From Luteimonas sp. J29 (GTDB taxonomy: Bacteria > Pseudomonadota > Gammaproteobacteria > Xanthomonadales > Xanthomonadaceae), in NCBI RefSeq assembly GCF_000472505.1, contig NZ_KI421430.1:69618-119147 (forward strand): a stretch of 49,530 bases of DNA. The letters are read 5' to 3'. Each line of letters opens with the position of its first letter. Position 1 is the first letter of the stretch. The notes below the pieces were generated by a model. It saw only the letters and a list, made by a program, of their open reading frames with translations. It did no database searches and was not told the DNA's origin. Made by a program: the position numbers and the translations under genes. Below, piece after piece: positions 1-10,264 of this stretch.

Positions 1-779
1 TGCACGGCGCCGTACACCAGCGGCTTGCGCAGGTGCACGCAGGCGTCGTTGAGCAGGTAGCGCACCGGGAAGTTGTCGCCGCCGTCCACCACCACGTCGG
101 CGTCGGCGATCAGCCGCTCGACGTTGTCGGAGGTGAGACGCTCGCGCACTGCCTCGACGTTGACCCGCGGGTTGAGCGCCGACAGCCGGGTCCTCGCCGA
201 CTCCACCTTGGGCACGCCGGTGTCCGCGTCCACGTGCAGGATCTGGCGCTGCAGGTTGCTGCGGTCGACCACGTCGTCGTCGACCAGGCGCAGCTGCCCC
301 ACCCCGGCGGCGGCCAGGTAGAACGTGGCCGGCGAGCCCAGCCCGCCAGCGCCCACCACGACCACGCTCGCGGCCTCGAGCCGGCGCTGCCCGCGCGCGC
401 CGATCTCCGGCAGGCGCAGGTGGCGCGAATAGCGCTCGTGGAAGTCCTCGTCCACGGCCACGTCGGGGCGGGTCAGCGGCAGTCCCTCGGCCTGCCACAT
501 CGCGGTGCCGCCGCGCACCGAGGACACGTGCTGGTAGCCCAGCCGCAGCAGCTGATCGGCCGCGAGCATCGAGCGCCCGCCGCTCTGGCAGATCAGCACG
601 ATGTCCGCGTCCTGGCCGGGCAGGTACACGTGCGGCGCGGCTTCGAGTTCGGCGCGCGGGACGCCGATCGCGCCCTGCGCCATGCCCAGTTCGCGCTCGT
701 GGTCCTCGCGCACGTCCACCAGCACCGCGCCGCGGGCGACGCGATGGCTGGCTTCGCGGGGAGTGATCTCCTTGGCCAT
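1..779 (-). CDS. moeB: MoeB-type molybdopterin-synthase adenylyltransferase with N-terminal rhodanese domain (C-terminus outside window)
   Basis: Partial: 259 residues lie in the window and the C-terminus is cut by the left edge. An N-terminal rhodanese domain (about 1-105) carries the active-site loop CQSGGRS with Cys64. It is followed by a ThiF/MoeB/HesA-type E1 domain with the nucleotide-binding motif GAGGLGSPA (about 143-151) and the DRSNLQRQ motif (about 172-179). MoeB adenylates the C-terminal glycine of MoaD so that it can be thiocarboxylated for molybdopterin synthesis; the rhodanese could supply the persulfide sulfur (inference). The domain order is the reverse of eukaryotic MOCS3, where rhodanese is C-terminal. 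The gene follows moeA by 53 bases on the same strand, which supports a molybdenum-cofactor role over a ThiF role. The start is the ATG complementary to 777-779. Confidence 0.88.
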   Translation of the reverse strand, partial: MAKEITPREASHRVARGAVLVDVREDHERELGMAQGAIGVPRAELEAAPHVYLPGQDADIVLICQSGGRSMLAADQLLRLGYQHVSSVRGGTAMWQAEGLPLTRPDVAVDEDFHERYSRHLRLPEIGARGQRRLEAASVVVVGAGGLGSPATFYLAAAGVGQLRLVDDDVVDRSNLQRQILHVDADTGVPKVESARTRLSALNPRVNVEAVRERLTSDNVERLIADADVVVDGGDNFPVRYLLNDACVHLRKPLVYGAV

Positions 780-832
780 GGTCCGATTATGGCGCCGCTC
801 CACCGCCGCGGGTGAAGACGCGTTCTTCGTTC

Positions 833-2059
833 TCAGCAGGGCAGCACTTCGACCACGGCGCCAGCCGGGTACTCGCGCGCGCCCTCGTCGAGCACGATCA
901 GGGCGTCGGCATCGGCGGCTGCGCGCATCCGGTGCGAGCCATCGGCCGGATCGGGCTCGACGCGCAGCGTCCCGTCGTCCCCGCTCGACAGCCGCCCGCG
1001 CAGGAATTCCCGGCGGTCGTGGCGCTTGTGCCAGGGCGACGCCAGGCGCGCACGCACTACCCTGCGCGGCGCGCGCCCCTGCAATCCGTCGAGCAACGGC
1101 CGCGCCAGCGCCAGGAACGTCGCCAGCACCGAGACCGGGTTGCCCGGCAGGCACAGGAACAGCGCCGGCCCCAGGGTGCCGCCGTCGGCCAGCAGCGCGG
1201 GCATGCCGGGCCGCATCCGCACCTTCCAGAAGTGCAACCGGCCGCACCGCTGCAGCAGCGCCGGGAAATGGTCCTTCTCGCCCGCCGACACGCCGCCGCA
1301 GGTCAGGACCAGGTCGAAGGCCTCGCCGGCGTGCCGCAGCGCCGACTCGATCCGCGCCGGATCGTCGGGCTGGGTCGGCCAGGCGACCGGCTCCAGCCCT
1401 TCGGAACGCAGCAGGCCCATCAGGAGCTCGCGGTTGGAGTTGTAGATCTGTCCCGGGCCGAGCGGCATCCCGGGTTCGACCAGCTCGTCGCCGGTGCAGA
1501 ACACGGCGACCGTGGGCGGCCGCACCACCTCGACCGTGTCGATCCCCTGCGCGGCGAGCAGCGCCAGCCGCGCCGGCACCAGCACCTGGCCGGCCGCGGC
1601 CAGCAGCGCACCCGGCTCCACGTCCTCGCCGCGCCGGCGCACGTTGCGGCCGGCGCCGGGATCGGCCAGGACGCGCACCCGGCCGTCGACGACCTCCGCG
1701 TTCTCCTTGATCAGCACCGTATCGGTGCCCGCGGGCAGCGGTGCGCCGGTGGTGATGCGCACGCATCCGCCCGGCCCGGGCGGCGGCGCCTGCGGCCCGC
1801 CCGCGAACTGTTCGCCGCGCAGCTCCAGCCAGCCATCGCCGCGCGCGACGTCCGCATGGCGCAGGGCGAAGCCGTCCATGGCCGAGTTGTCGAACGCGGG
1901 CACCGCCATCCGCGCCGTGACGTCGGCGGCGAGCACGCGGCCGTGGGCCCGCGCCAGCGCCATCGTCGCGACCGGCAGCCGGCGGGCGGCGGCGACGCCG
2001 GCGATGATGGCGCGGGCCTCGTCGTAGGCGACGCCCGACGGGAAGGCGCCGGCGCTCAT
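833..2059 (-). CDS. moeA: Molybdopterin molybdenumtransferase MoeA
   Basis: A 408-residue protein of usual MoeA length (about 400-410). It inserts molybdate into adenylylated molybdopterin in the cytoplasm. Visible family features are the N-terminal PAFDNSAMDGFALR segment, the ITTGAPLPAGTDTV region, the MoCF/MogA-like core with FCTGDELVEPG and LTCGGVSAGEKDH, and the LPGNPVSV motif before the C-terminal beta-barrel domain IV. The start ATG overlaps the stop of the mobA homologue by four bases (ATGA), so the two are probably translationally coupled. The open frame extends far upstream of this ATG, but that stretch is arginine-rich shadow of mobA and der and was excluded. Forms one transcriptional unit with mobA upstream and moeB downstream. 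Confidence 0.95.
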   Translation of the reverse strand: MSAGAFPSGVAYDEARAIIAGVAAARRLPVATMALARAHGRVLAADVTARMAVPAFDNSAMDGFALRHADVARGDGWLELRGEQFAGGPQAPPPGPGGCVRITTGAPLPAGTDTVLIKENAEVVDGRVRVLADPGAGRNVRRRGEDVEPGALLAAAGQVLVPARLALLAAQGIDTVEVVRPPTVAVFCTGDELVEPGMPLGPGQIYNSNRELLMGLLRSEGLEPVAWPTQPDDPARIESALRHAGEAFDLVLTCGGVSAGEKDHFPALLQRCGRLHFWKVRMRPGMPALLADGGTLGPALFLCLPGNPVSVLATFLALARPLLDGLQGRAPRRVVRARLASPWHKRHDRREFLRGRLSSGDDGTLRVEPDPADGSHRMRAAADADALIVLDEGAREYPAGAVVEVLPC

Positions 2060-2649
2060 GGCGCGCGCACCCGGACGCCTGCGGCGCGCAGGTCGTCGAC
2101 CGTGTTGAGGTTGCCCAGGCGGACGCCGGGCAGGACCACCTCGGCCATCGCCAGCCGCGCCTGCAGCCGGTGCACGGCATGGTCGCCGGCCGCAAGCGCC
2201 TGCCCCACCGCCTCGCGCAGCGCATCGACGCGCCACAGCGCGACCAGCGGCTGCGCGCCGTCCTCGTCGCGCGCCCGCGCGCCGTTGGCCGCGCGGCCGG
2301 AGGCCAGTGCACGAAGCAGGCCGGCAGGCAGGTCCACCAGGTCCACCGGCAAGGTGAACAGCCAGGGCTGCGCGCAGGCCGAGGCCAGTGCATCCAGCGC
2401 CGCGATGGGACCGGCGCCGGGGACGCGGTCGGGGACTACCTGCAGCCCGGCGACGGCATACCGCTCGAGGTCCCGGTTCGCACTCACCAGCACCCGCGCG
2501 ACCTTCGGTGCGAACGTCCGCGACAGCCGCAGCACCTGCGGCTCGCCATCGCGTTCCAGCCAGGCCTTGTCGAGCCCGCCCAGGCGCGTCGCCTGCCCGC
2601 CGCCGACCAGGCCGAGGCAGAGGCCTTCGCGCGCGATCGCCCCCGCCAT
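2056..2649 (-). CDS. mobA: Molybdenum cofactor guanylyltransferase (MobA family)
   Basis: A 197-residue nucleotidyltransferase, the usual MobA length (about 190-200). MobA transfers GMP from GTP to Mo-molybdopterin to give the bis-MGD cofactor of DMSO-reductase-family enzymes. The N-terminal nucleotide-binding loop reads LVGGGQATRLGGLDKA (about 14-29), a variant of the family LAGGxSxRMGxDKA in which the usual RMG is RLG. Other family segments are the DRVPGAGPIAALDA stretch and LGNLNTVDDL near the end, typical of the MobA C-terminus. It sits 12 bases after der and overlaps moeA by four bases. Presence of mobA suggests the organism uses guanylated Mo cofactor, though no molybdoenzyme gene is in the window. 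Confidence 0.88.
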   Translation of the reverse strand: MAGAIAREGLCLGLVGGGQATRLGGLDKAWLERDGEPQVLRLSRTFAPKVARVLVSANRDLERYAVAGLQVVPDRVPGAGPIAALDALASACAQPWLFTLPVDLVDLPAGLLRALASGRAANGARARDEDGAQPLVALWRVDALREAVGQALAAGDHAVHRLQARLAMAEVVLPGVRLGNLNTVDDLRAAGVRVRAP

Positions 2650-2661
2650 CCCGCCCTCGCC

Positions 2662-4062
2662 TCAGCGCCCGCGCCGGACGTGCCGGATCAGGCGCTTGCG
2701 CTTGGCCTGCTGGCGCTCGGTGAGCACGTTCTTGCGGCCGCGGTACGGGTTCTCGCCCTCCTTGAACACGAACCGCACCGGCGTTCCGACCAGCTTGAAG
2801 CGCTTGCGGAAGAAGTTCTCCAGGTAGCGCGTGTAGCTGTCCGGCAAGGTCCGCAGGCGGCTGCCGTGGACGACGAAGGTCGGCGGGTTCTCGCCGCCGG
2901 GATGGGCGAAGCGCAGCTTGGGCGCGTGGCCGCGCACCGCCGGCGGCGGGCTGGCCTCGTAGGCGATCTCGAGCGTGCGCGTGACCTCGGCGGTGCTGAA
3001 GGTGCGCGTGGCCGAGGCATGGGCGCGGTGCACCGCGCGGAACAGCTCGCGCAGGCCGGATCCGTGCAGCGCGCTGATCCGCACCGCTTCGGCCCACGGC
3101 ACGAAGGCCAGGCGCCGCGACAGCAGGGCCTCGGTCTGCTCGCGCTGGTAGGTGCTCAGCCCGTCCCACTTGTTGACCGCGATCACCAGCGCCCGCCCGG
3201 CGTCGAGCACCGCGCCGAGCACGCTGGCGTCCTGTTCGGTCACGCCCTCGCTGGCGTCGATCAGGATCACCGCGACCTGGCACTGCTCGATCGCCTGCAG
3301 GGTCTTGATGATCGAGAACTTCTCCACCGCCTCGTCGACCCGCGACTTGCGCCGCAGGCCGGCGGTGTCGATCAGGCGGTACTTGCGGCCGTCGCGCTCC
3401 AGGTCCACCGCGATCGAGTCGCGGGTGGTGCCGGGCACGTCGGAGGCGATCATCCGCTCCTCGCCGAGGATCCGGTTGACCAGGGTGGACTTGCCCACGT
3501 TCGGGCGGCCGATGAAGGCCACGCGGATGCGCTCGGGGTCGTCGTCCAGCGCCTCGGCGGTGCCCTGCTCCGGCAGCCGCGCCTGGACCTCGTCGAGCAG
3601 CGCGTCGATGCCCTGGCGGTGCGAGGCCGAGACCGCGAACGCGTCGGCGAAGCCGAAGCGCGCGAACTCGGCCAGCGCGACCCGGCTGTCGAGGCCGTCG
3701 ACCTTGTTCACCACCAGCAGCACCGGACGCCCCGACTTGCGCAGCCAGGCCACGATCTCCTCGTCCAGCGCCGACGCGCCCTCGCGGCCGTCGACCACGA
3801 ACAGCACCAGGTCGGCCTCTTCGGCCGCGGCCCGCGCCTGGCGCGCGGTCGCGCCGGCCAGGCCGGCCTGCTCGCCGGCGATGCCGCCGGTGTCCACGAC
3901 CACGAACGGCCGCTGGCCCTCGGGCCGGCACACGCCGTAGTGGCGGTCGCGGGTCACGCCGGGCTCGTCGTGCACGAGGGCGTCGCGGCTGCGGGTCAAC
4001 GCGTTGAACAGCGTCGACTTGCCGACGTTGGGACGTCCCACGAGGGCGACGGAAGGAAGCAT
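2662..4062 (-). CDS. der: Ribosome biogenesis GTPase Der (EngA)
   Basis: A 466-residue protein with two tandem TrmE-Era-EngA-type GTPase domains and a C-terminal KH-like domain, the arrangement unique to Der. The first P-loop GRPNVGKS lies at about 9-16 with DTGG as G3 and NKVDG as G4. The second P-loop GRPNVGKS lies at about 184-191, with the [10 protein letters not shown] switch and NKWDG. The C-terminal tail is strongly basic ([17 protein letters not shown]), as expected for 50S binding. Der is essential for late 50S subunit assembly. It lies 151 bases downstream of bamB, as in E. coli, where yfgM-bamB-der is also the order. The start is the ATG at 4060-4062. Confidence 0.97.
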   Translation of the reverse strand: MLPSVALVGRPNVGKSTLFNALTRSRDALVHDEPGVTRDRHYGVCRPEGQRPFVVVDTGGIAGEQAGLAGATARQARAAAEEADLVLFVVDGREGASALDEEIVAWLRKSGRPVLLVVNKVDGLDSRVALAEFARFGFADAFAVSASHRQGIDALLDEVQARLPEQGTAEALDDDPERIRVAFIGRPNVGKSTLVNRILGEERMIASDVPGTTRDSIAVDLERDGRKYRLIDTAGLRRKSRVDEAVEKFSIIKTLQAIEQCQVAVILIDASEGVTEQDASVLGAVLDAGRALVIAVNKWDGLSTYQREQTEALLSRRLAFVPWAEAVRISALHGSGLRELFRAVHRAHASATRTFSTAEVTRTLEIAYEASPPPAVRGHAPKLRFAHPGGENPPTFVVHGSRLRTLPDSYTRYLENFFRKRFKLVGTPVRFVFKEGENPYRGRKNVLTERQQAKRKRLIRHVRRGR

Positions 4063-4213
4063 GGCAGGCCGGTCGGGTTCGAAAACGGGGTCTAGCGTAA
4101 CGCGCGCACGGCCCGGGGCCGCGTCGCGGCCGGGCCGCGCGTCGCGCGGAAGGTGGATCCGACGGCAGGCCGTGCGCGCGCGCGGCCGGGCCGCGGCGCG
4201 CCGGTGGACGGGA
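4063..4213. other. GC-rich hairpin in the bamB-der intergenic gap
   Basis: The 151-base gap contains a strong inverted repeat, CGGCCCG-G-GGCCGC / GCGGCC-GGGCCG, at about 4109-4138 with a GTC loop and one bulged base. No T-tract follows on either strand, so it is not a classical intrinsic terminator. It could weaken read-through or stabilise the bamB mRNA 3' end. No gene is visible here. Confidence 0.4.
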
Positions 4214-5443
4214 CTACTGCACCCGCCAGGCGGTCAGGCCGCCGTCGACGTTCTGGACCACGAGGATGCCGTCGGCGACCACCGGCGGGCCCTTGATCGC
4301 GGCGCGCCCGGCGCGCTGGCGCGCGGCGAAGTCGCCGTTGTCCAGACGCAGCCAGTGCAGGTAGCCCTCGAAATCGCCGACCACGGCGTAGTCGCCATGC
4401 ACGGCGACGCCGCTGAGGTTGCGCCGCGCCAGGCCGGGCTGCTCCCACACCGCGCCGCCGGAGCTGCGGTCCAGGCCCCAGACCGACCCGTTGCGGTCGG
4501 ACACCACCACCTTGTCGATCGCCAGGCCGGGACGGCCCGGGCCACCATGCTCGCTCGCCCAGATCGGGCGGCCGCTGGGGGCGTCGAGCGCCACCGTGGA
4601 CTGCTTGTAGCTGCTGGCGTAGAGCACGGTGCCGTCGAGCACCGGGGTGCCGTCGACGTCGGCCATGCGGTCGAGCTCGGTACGGCCGTCGGGCTGCGCC
4701 ACCGGCAGGTCCCAGAGTTCGCGCCCGTCGGCCACCGACACCGCGGCGATGGTGCCGTCGTCGTTGCCGACGAACATCACCCCCGGGCCGAGCACCGGTG
4801 CGTCGTTGCCACGCACGGTCAGGCTCGGGAGCTCCTTGGTCCAGAACCAGCGGCGCTGGCCGTCGTTCACGTCGAACGCGGTCACGCGCCCGTCGTTGGA
4901 GCGCACGAAGACCAGCCCCTGGCCGATCACCGGCGCGGCGATCACCTCGTTGGGGACCTTGGCCTGCCAGCGCTCGGCGCCGGTCGCGGCGTCCAGCGCC
5001 ACCACGTCGCCCTTGAGGCTGCCGACCACCACCAGGCCGTCGCCCGCGCCCGGCCCGCCGGTCAGGCGCAGGTCGGAGCGGTAGTGCCACAGCAGCGCGC
5101 CGGTCTGCAGGTCGAACGCGCGCACGCCGCCCTCGACCGCGGCCGCGTACACGCGCCCGTCCGCGATCGCCGGGGCCTGGCGCACGCCCAGCCGGTCTTC
5201 GCCCTTGCCGGCGTTGGCCGACCACAGCCGCGACACGGTGGCCGAGGGGGTGAAGTCCACCAGTTCGGCCGGCTCGCTGGCGCGCTTGGCGGCCGCCTTC
5301 TCGCTGTCGCCGCCGCCGAACCAGCCGCGCACGGTGCTGCAGCCGGCCAGCGCCGAAACGCAGGCGAGCACGACGAGGGAACGGCCGGCGACCAGTCGCC
5401 AGCGGGCGCGCGTCGCGGCGGACGCAGGATTGGACGACTTCAT
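4214..5443 (-). CDS. bamB: Outer membrane protein assembly factor BamB (lipoprotein)
   Basis: A 409-residue outer-membrane lipoprotein of the BAM complex that scaffolds BamA and assists beta-barrel insertion. The N-terminus has a basic start, a hydrophobic stretch and the lipobox LAGC with Cys35. The remainder is an eight-bladed PQQ-like beta-propeller with repeated blade motifs such as [29 protein letters not shown] and [12 protein letters not shown]. Length fits the family (about 390-410). The start ATG overlaps the TGA of the yfgM-like gene by one base (TGATG), so translation is probably coupled. The order yfgM-bamB-der matches E. coli. Confidence 0.95.
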   Translation of the reverse strand: MKSSNPASAATRARWRLVAGRSLVVLACVSALAGCSTVRGWFGGGDSEKAAAKRASEPAELVDFTPSATVSRLWSANAGKGEDRLGVRQAPAIADGRVYAAAVEGGVRAFDLQTGALLWHYRSDLRLTGGPGAGDGLVVVGSLKGDVVALDAATGAERWQAKVPNEVIAAPVIGQGLVFVRSNDGRVTAFDVNDGQRRWFWTKELPSLTVRGNDAPVLGPGVMFVGNDDGTIAAVSVADGRELWDLPVAQPDGRTELDRMADVDGTPVLDGTVLYASSYKQSTVALDAPSGRPIWASEHGGPGRPGLAIDKVVVSDRNGSVWGLDRSSGGAVWEQPGLARRNLSGVAVHGDYAVVGDFEGYLHWLRLDNGDFAARQRAGRAAIKGPPVVADGILVVQNVDGGLTAWRVQ

Positions 5444-6075
5444 CAGGATTCGGTCCCCGCCTGGTCCGGCGTGCCGCCGGCCTGGGCCAGTTTGAGTTCG
5501 AGCAGCATGCGCTGCGGCGCGGCGACATCAAGCTTGCGCAGCGCCGCTTCGTAGTCCTTGCGCGCCTCGTCGGCGCGGCCGAGCGCGAAGTGCGCGTCGC
5601 CGCGGACCTCAAGCGCGCCCGGATCGTCGTTGCCGGCCAGCAGCGAGACCGCCTCCTCGCCCTGCCCCGCATCGACCAGCAGCCGCGCCAGGCGCTGGCG
5701 GATGACGGCCGCCAGCCCGGGGTCGTCGCTGCGCGCCGCGCGCAGCGTCGCGATGGCCGCGTCCCGGTCGCCTGCGTCGAGCTGGCCCTTGGCCAGGGCC
5801 AGCGCGGCCAACGGCGCGTAGCTGGTGTCGGCCAGCGGCGCCGCTTCCTGCTTCGCCGTCTCCAGGTCGCCCGATTCGATCGCGCGCACCATCCGGTCGT
5901 AGGTCTCGCCGATGGCCACCCGCTCCTGGTGCTGGCGCTGCATCCACCACTTGCCGCCGCCGATCAGGGCCAGGCCGAGCGCGAGCCCGCCGAGCAGCCC
6001 CAGGGCGTTTTCCTTCAGCCAGTTGCGGACTCTTTCGCCTTGTTCGTGCTCGTCGAGCAGTTCGTCCAACGCCAT
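5443..6075 (-). CDS. yfgM: YfgM-like ancillary SecYEG translocon subunit (TPR protein)
   Basis: A 210-residue inner-membrane protein with a short cytosolic N-terminus (MALDELLDEHEQGERVRNWL), one glycine-rich transmembrane helix at about 23-45 (ENALGLLGGLALGLALIGG), and a periplasmic TPR-like domain with repeats such as AATLRAARSDDPGLAAV and GDAHFALGRADEARKDYEAAL. In E. coli YfgM associates with SecYEG and PpiD and hands clients to periplasmic chaperones. The N-terminal sequence and location directly before bamB are typical. The gene ends at the TGA shared with the bamB start. The hisS gene that precedes yfgM in E. coli is absent here; rodZ lies upstream instead. Confidence 0.88.
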   Translation of the reverse strand: MALDELLDEHEQGERVRNWLKENALGLLGGLALGLALIGGGKWWMQRQHQERVAIGETYDRMVRAIESGDLETAKQEAAPLADTSYAPLAALALAKGQLDAGDRDAAIATLRAARSDDPGLAAVIRQRLARLLVDAGQGEEAVSLLAGNDDPGALEVRGDAHFALGRADEARKDYEAALRKLDVAAPQRMLLELKLAQAGGTPDQAGTES

Positions 6076-6181
6076 CGTCTAATGCCAGTGGGGTCCTGTC
6101 CGCGACCGTCGGCGGGACAAGGGGGCGATCGGGAAACGCCCGGCACGGGGCCGGGCGCACGTTCCATCGGCGGGCGCGGCG

Positions 6182-7015
6182 CTACTGCCTGGGCGGCGCG
6201 ATGGAGCCGTCAGAGGATACCGTAAAGCGTGCGACGTTCGCGCGCTGGAACTCGGACAGATCCTGAATGCTGCCGTTGCGCCGGACTTCCACGGCATCGG
6301 CGTTGCCGATCACCACCCGGCCCACTTCGCCGCGGGCGTAGTCGCGGCGGTCGCCGGCCTTGAGCAGGCCGCGTTCGAGCACCTCGCCCTGGGCATCGAA
6401 CACCTCGATCCAGCTGTCGCCGGAGAAGCGCAGGGAGAGCGCAGGCGCGTCCTGTTGCCGGGCGACGGCCTGCCGCTGCGGGATCGAGGTCATCGACGCC
6501 ACCAGCGGCCGCGGGCCCTCCGCCTCGGGCGCGGGGGCGGGCGCGCGCCGCTCCGGGGCATCGGCCTGGTCCTCGAGCTGTACCAGGGCGGCATCCAGAT
6601 CGATCCGGGACTCCATGTGGGTCCGGGTCGCCATCATCCACACCGGGACCGCGATCAGCGCGGTGATCACGATGTAGACCAGGCGCCCCATCAGGCGGTC
6701 GGCGGCCCGCCGCAGCGGCGGCGTATAGACCCTGGGTTCGAGCCTGGCCGGTTCGATCGGCAGCGCCGGCGACGCCGCCGGCAGCGCCTCGTCGATCTTC
6801 AGCCCGAGAAGGCGGGCGTAGCTGCGGAGCTGGCCGCGCACGAAGACCGGCGCATCGAGGCTTCCCCAGTCCTCGTTCTCCAGCGCTTCCACCACCTTCA
6901 CCGGCATCTTCAGGCGCCTGGCGACCTCCGCCACCTCGAGGCCCGCGGCCTCGCGCGCCTTGCGCAGTCGCTCGCCATCGCCGGCATGGCCGGCCATCTG
7001 GTCGGAAGAGTTCAT
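6182..7015 (-). CDS. rodZ: Cytoskeleton protein RodZ
   Basis: A 277-residue bitopic membrane protein that links MreB to the elongasome. Residues about 14-75 form a Cro/C1-type helix-turn-helix (LRKAREAAGLEVAEVARRLK, then FVRGQLRSYARLLGL), which in RodZ binds MreB rather than DNA. One transmembrane helix follows at about 109-128 (LMGRLVYIVITALIAVPVWM). After a proline/glutamate-rich linker, the periplasmic beta domain (DUF4115-like) begins near LSLRFSGDSWIEVFDAQG. The ATG overlaps the pilW stop by four bases. The pilW-rodZ order matches E. coli pilF-rodZ, but ispG and hisS do not follow; a 106-base gap leads to yfgM. Confidence 0.92.
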   Translation of the reverse strand: MNSSDQMAGHAGDGERLRKAREAAGLEVAEVARRLKMPVKVVEALENEDWGSLDAPVFVRGQLRSYARLLGLKIDEALPAASPALPIEPARLEPRVYTPPLRRAADRLMGRLVYIVITALIAVPVWMMATRTHMESRIDLDAALVQLEDQADAPERRAPAPAPEAEGPRPLVASMTSIPQRQAVARQQDAPALSLRFSGDSWIEVFDAQGEVLERGLLKAGDRRDYARGEVGRVVIGNADAVEVRRNGSIQDLSEFQRANVARFTVSSDGSIAPPRQ

Positions 7016-7813
7016 GGTGTGCTGCTTCCCCCTGGACTAGCGTTGAGTGCCTGCGGAAACTCGGTCCGGAGCCGCTCAACATAACGTCGCGCGGCAACGC
7101 TGTCGCCGAGTTTATCCTCGATTCGTGACGCCAATTCGAGTGCCGCGGCCGTGGCGGGGCCGGCCGCGAGCCGGCGCTCGGAGAACGCGCGGGCCTCGAG
7201 GTAGCGGCCCTGGCGCATGGACTCCTCCGCCATCGCCGCCAGCGCCACCACGTTCTCCGGGTCCAGCTCGAGCGCGGCGCGCAGGTCGCGTTCGACCCGA
7301 TCGTGCTGTCCGGCCCGGGCCGCGCAGGCCCCGGCGTTGGCCAGCGCCCCGGCCCGGTCGCCGTAGCGCGGGTCGAGCACGGCCTGGTCGAACCACTCGA
7401 GCGATTCGGCGGCGCGGCCGTTGGCGCACAGCCACGCGCCGTAGTTGTTGTAGGTCATGCCGGACGGCGCCAGCCGGGCGGCCTCGGCATGGTGGGTCCC
7501 GGCCAGTTCGTAGCGTCCCTGCTCGGCGGCCACCAGGGCCATCATGGTGTGGGCCTCGGCCAGCTCGCGGTCCGCCTTGAGCGCGGCCTGGGCGGCGCGC
7601 TCCGCTTCCGCGAGGTCGCCGGCCGACAGGTGCCGGTCGGCGAGCGTGATCTGGCGCCGCGCCTCGGTCCGGCGCTTCGCCGCCTCGTTGTCCCGGATCC
7701 GGTAGTCCGGGGCCACCTTCTCCGCGCCCCGCCGCGAGGCGTCGGGCTTGACGAAGGTCAGCCGCGAGCACCCCGACGCGGCCAGCGCCAGCGCCGCCGC
7801 CAGCACGAGCCGC

Positions 7814-7833
<20 letters not shown>
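7012..7833 (-). CDS. pilW: Type IV pilus biogenesis/stability lipoprotein PilW (PilF)
   Basis: A 273-residue TPR lipoprotein. The signal sequence ends in the lipobox AASGC with Cys22. The mature part has several TPR units, for example [40 protein letters not shown] and [20 protein letters not shown]. PilF/PilW pilots the secretin PilQ to the outer membrane and is needed for its multimerisation, so a type IV pilus is expected in this organism although no other pilus gene is in the window. The 5' end overlaps the end of rlmN by 20 bases and the 3' end overlaps rodZ by four, indicating a tight operon rlmN-pilW-rodZ. Confidence 0.92.
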
Positions 7834-8968
<1,135 letters not shown>

Positions 8969-8983
8969 GGGGCTACTGCGTGC

Positions 8984-9409
8984 TCAACGCGGGCAGAGCT
9001 CGGTGCTGGCGAAGAAGTACGCGATCTCCACCGCGGCGGTCTCCGGCGCGTCCGAACCGTGCACCGCGTTGGCGTCGATGCTGTCGGCGAAGTCGGCGCG
9101 GATCGTGCCCGGCGCGGCTTCCTTCGGGTTGGTCGCGCCCATCAGTTCGCGGTTCTTCGCGATCGCGCCCTCGCCTTCCAGCACCTGGATCATCACCGGG
9201 CCGCTGATCATGAACTCGACCAGCGCATTGAAGAACGGACGCTCGCGATGCACCGCATAGAAGCCTTCGGCTTCCTTGCGCGAGAGGTGCTTCATCTTCG
9301 CGGCGACCACCTTCAGGCCGGCCTTTTCGAAGCGGCTGTAGATTTCGCCGATGACGTTCTTGGCGACGGCATCGGGCTTGATGATGGAAAGGGTGCGCTC
9401 CAGCGCCAT
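8984..9409 (-). CDS. ndk: Nucleoside diphosphate kinase
   Basis: A 141-residue enzyme, the standard bacterial Ndk length, that equilibrates NDP and NTP pools by a phosphohistidine ping-pong mechanism. The active-site region is present as [20 protein letters not shown], with the catalytic His in the VHGSD motif. The N-terminus [18 protein letters not shown] is diagnostic. The open frame extends 17 codons upstream, but the ATG at 9407-9409 is preferred because it gives the family N-terminus and has a GGAGAT Shine-Dalgarno sequence about eight bases upstream. First gene of the ndk-rlmN-pilW-rodZ run. Confidence 0.97.
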   Translation of the reverse strand: MALERTLSIIKPDAVAKNVIGEIYSRFEKAGLKVVAAKMKHLSRKEAEGFYAVHRERPFFNALVEFMISGPVMIQVLEGEGAIAKNRELMGATNPKEAAPGTIRADFADSIDANAVHGSDAPETAAVEIAYFFASTELCPR

Positions 9410-9462
9410 GGAAGATCTCCGGGCAGGGGCCGCTCCGCAGGGGAAGGGCCAGATTAACATGG

Positions 9463-9502
9463 AAAAAACCCGCGTGTGGACGCGGGTTTAGCCAACAAGG
9501 CT
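9463..9502 (-). terminator. Double hairpin with intrinsic terminator upstream of ndk
   Basis: Read on the minus strand, a small hairpin AGCC-TTGTT-GGCT (9502-9490) is directly followed by a perfect 10-bp stem AAACCCGCGT / ACGCGGGTTT with a CCAC loop (9489-9466) and a run of six T (9468-9463). This is a textbook Rho-independent terminator pointing toward ndk, yet no minus-strand gene precedes it: the neighbour is a plus-strand tetR gene. A TAGAAT hexamer at 9514-9509 would start a transcript right at the first hairpin, but no good -35 box was found. It may be an attenuator leader for ndk, a barrier to antisense transcription, or a roughly 40-nt small RNA. Confidence 0.75.
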
Positions 9503-9576
9503 GCGGTAATTCTACCGGATTGTGCGGCAACGAAGCAGGCCCCGGGTTGCAACGGAAACCGTCCGGGAATACGATC

Positions 9577-9590
9577 CAAACAAGCGTTTG
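9577..9590. promoter_or_regulatory. PsrA-like operator CAAAC-N4-GTTTG
   Basis: A perfect inverted repeat CAAAC-AAGC-GTTTG lies 15 bases before the preferred start codon of the tetR gene at 9606. It matches the published Pseudomonas PsrA consensus (G/C)AAAC-N2-4-GTTT(G/C). Its position supports autorepression of the regulator. No second complete copy was found in the 38-base gap before the fadN-like gene. Confidence 0.7.
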
Positions 9591-9605
9591 ATTGAGCAGC
9601 GGCGG

Positions 9606-10226
9606 ATGACGATCGCGGGGCGGCAGTTCTCCACCAAGGACCGGATCCTCGGCGCCGCCGAGGAACTGTTCGCCCAGCACGGCTTCTCGGGCACCTCCCT
9701 GCGCCAGGTCACGGCCCTGGCCGACGTCAACATCGCCGCGGTCAACTACCACTTCGGCAGCAAGGACAACCTCGTCCACGAGGTGTTCCGCCGGCGGATG
9801 GACGTGATGAGCCGCCAGCGCCTGGACCGGCTGCGCGCCGCGCTCGAGGCCCATCCCGGGGAGCTGGAGCCGATCCTGGCCGCCTTCGTCGAGCCTGCCC
9901 TGGACCTGGCCCTCGACCGCCACGGGCACTCCTTCATCCGCGTCATCGCGCGGGCTTACGCCGAGCACAACGAGAATCTGCGCGGTTTCCTGTCCGAGCG
10001 CTACGGGCACGTGCAGCGCGAGTTCGCCCGCGCCCTCGCCGCGTGCCTGCCGCACCTGGCCAAGGAAACCCTGTACTGGCGGCTGGACTTCCTTGGCGGC
10101 GCCCTGACCTATGCCATGGCCGATTTCGGGCTGATCAAGCGGCCCGCGGGCGTCGACGAGGCCGCCCACCGCCGCCACGCGGCGGCCGAACTGATCCGTT
10201 TCGCGGCCGCCGGATTCCAAGCCTGA
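9606..10226 (+). CDS. psrA: TetR-family regulator, PsrA-like (fatty-acid responsive)
   Basis: A 206-residue TetR-family repressor. The N-terminal helix-turn-helix is visible in ILGAAEELFAQHGFSGTSLR followed by QVTALADVNIAAVNYHFGSKDNLV. The remaining helical domain would bind ligand and mediate dimerisation; PsrA-type regulators respond to long-chain fatty acids or acyl-CoA. The frame is open from 9522, but the ATG at 9606 is preferred because the upstream stretch contains the operator palindrome and gives a non-conserved arginine-rich N-terminus. It lies 38 bases upstream of a beta-oxidation pair on the same strand. The symbol is an inference from operator plus context; a FadR(TetR)-type name would be equally defensible. 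Confidence 0.75.
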   Translation: MTIAGRQFSTKDRILGAAEELFAQHGFSGTSLRQVTALADVNIAAVNYHFGSKDNLVHEVFRRRMDVMSRQRLDRLRAALEAHPGELEPILAAFVEPALDLALDRHGHSFIRVIARAYAEHNENLRGFLSERYGHVQREFARALAACLPHLAKETLYWRLDFLGGALTYAMADFGLIKRPAGVDEAAHRRHAAAELIRFAAAGFQA

Positions 10227-10264
10227 GCGTTCGCGTTCCCTTTCAAACCAGATGGATACACGAC

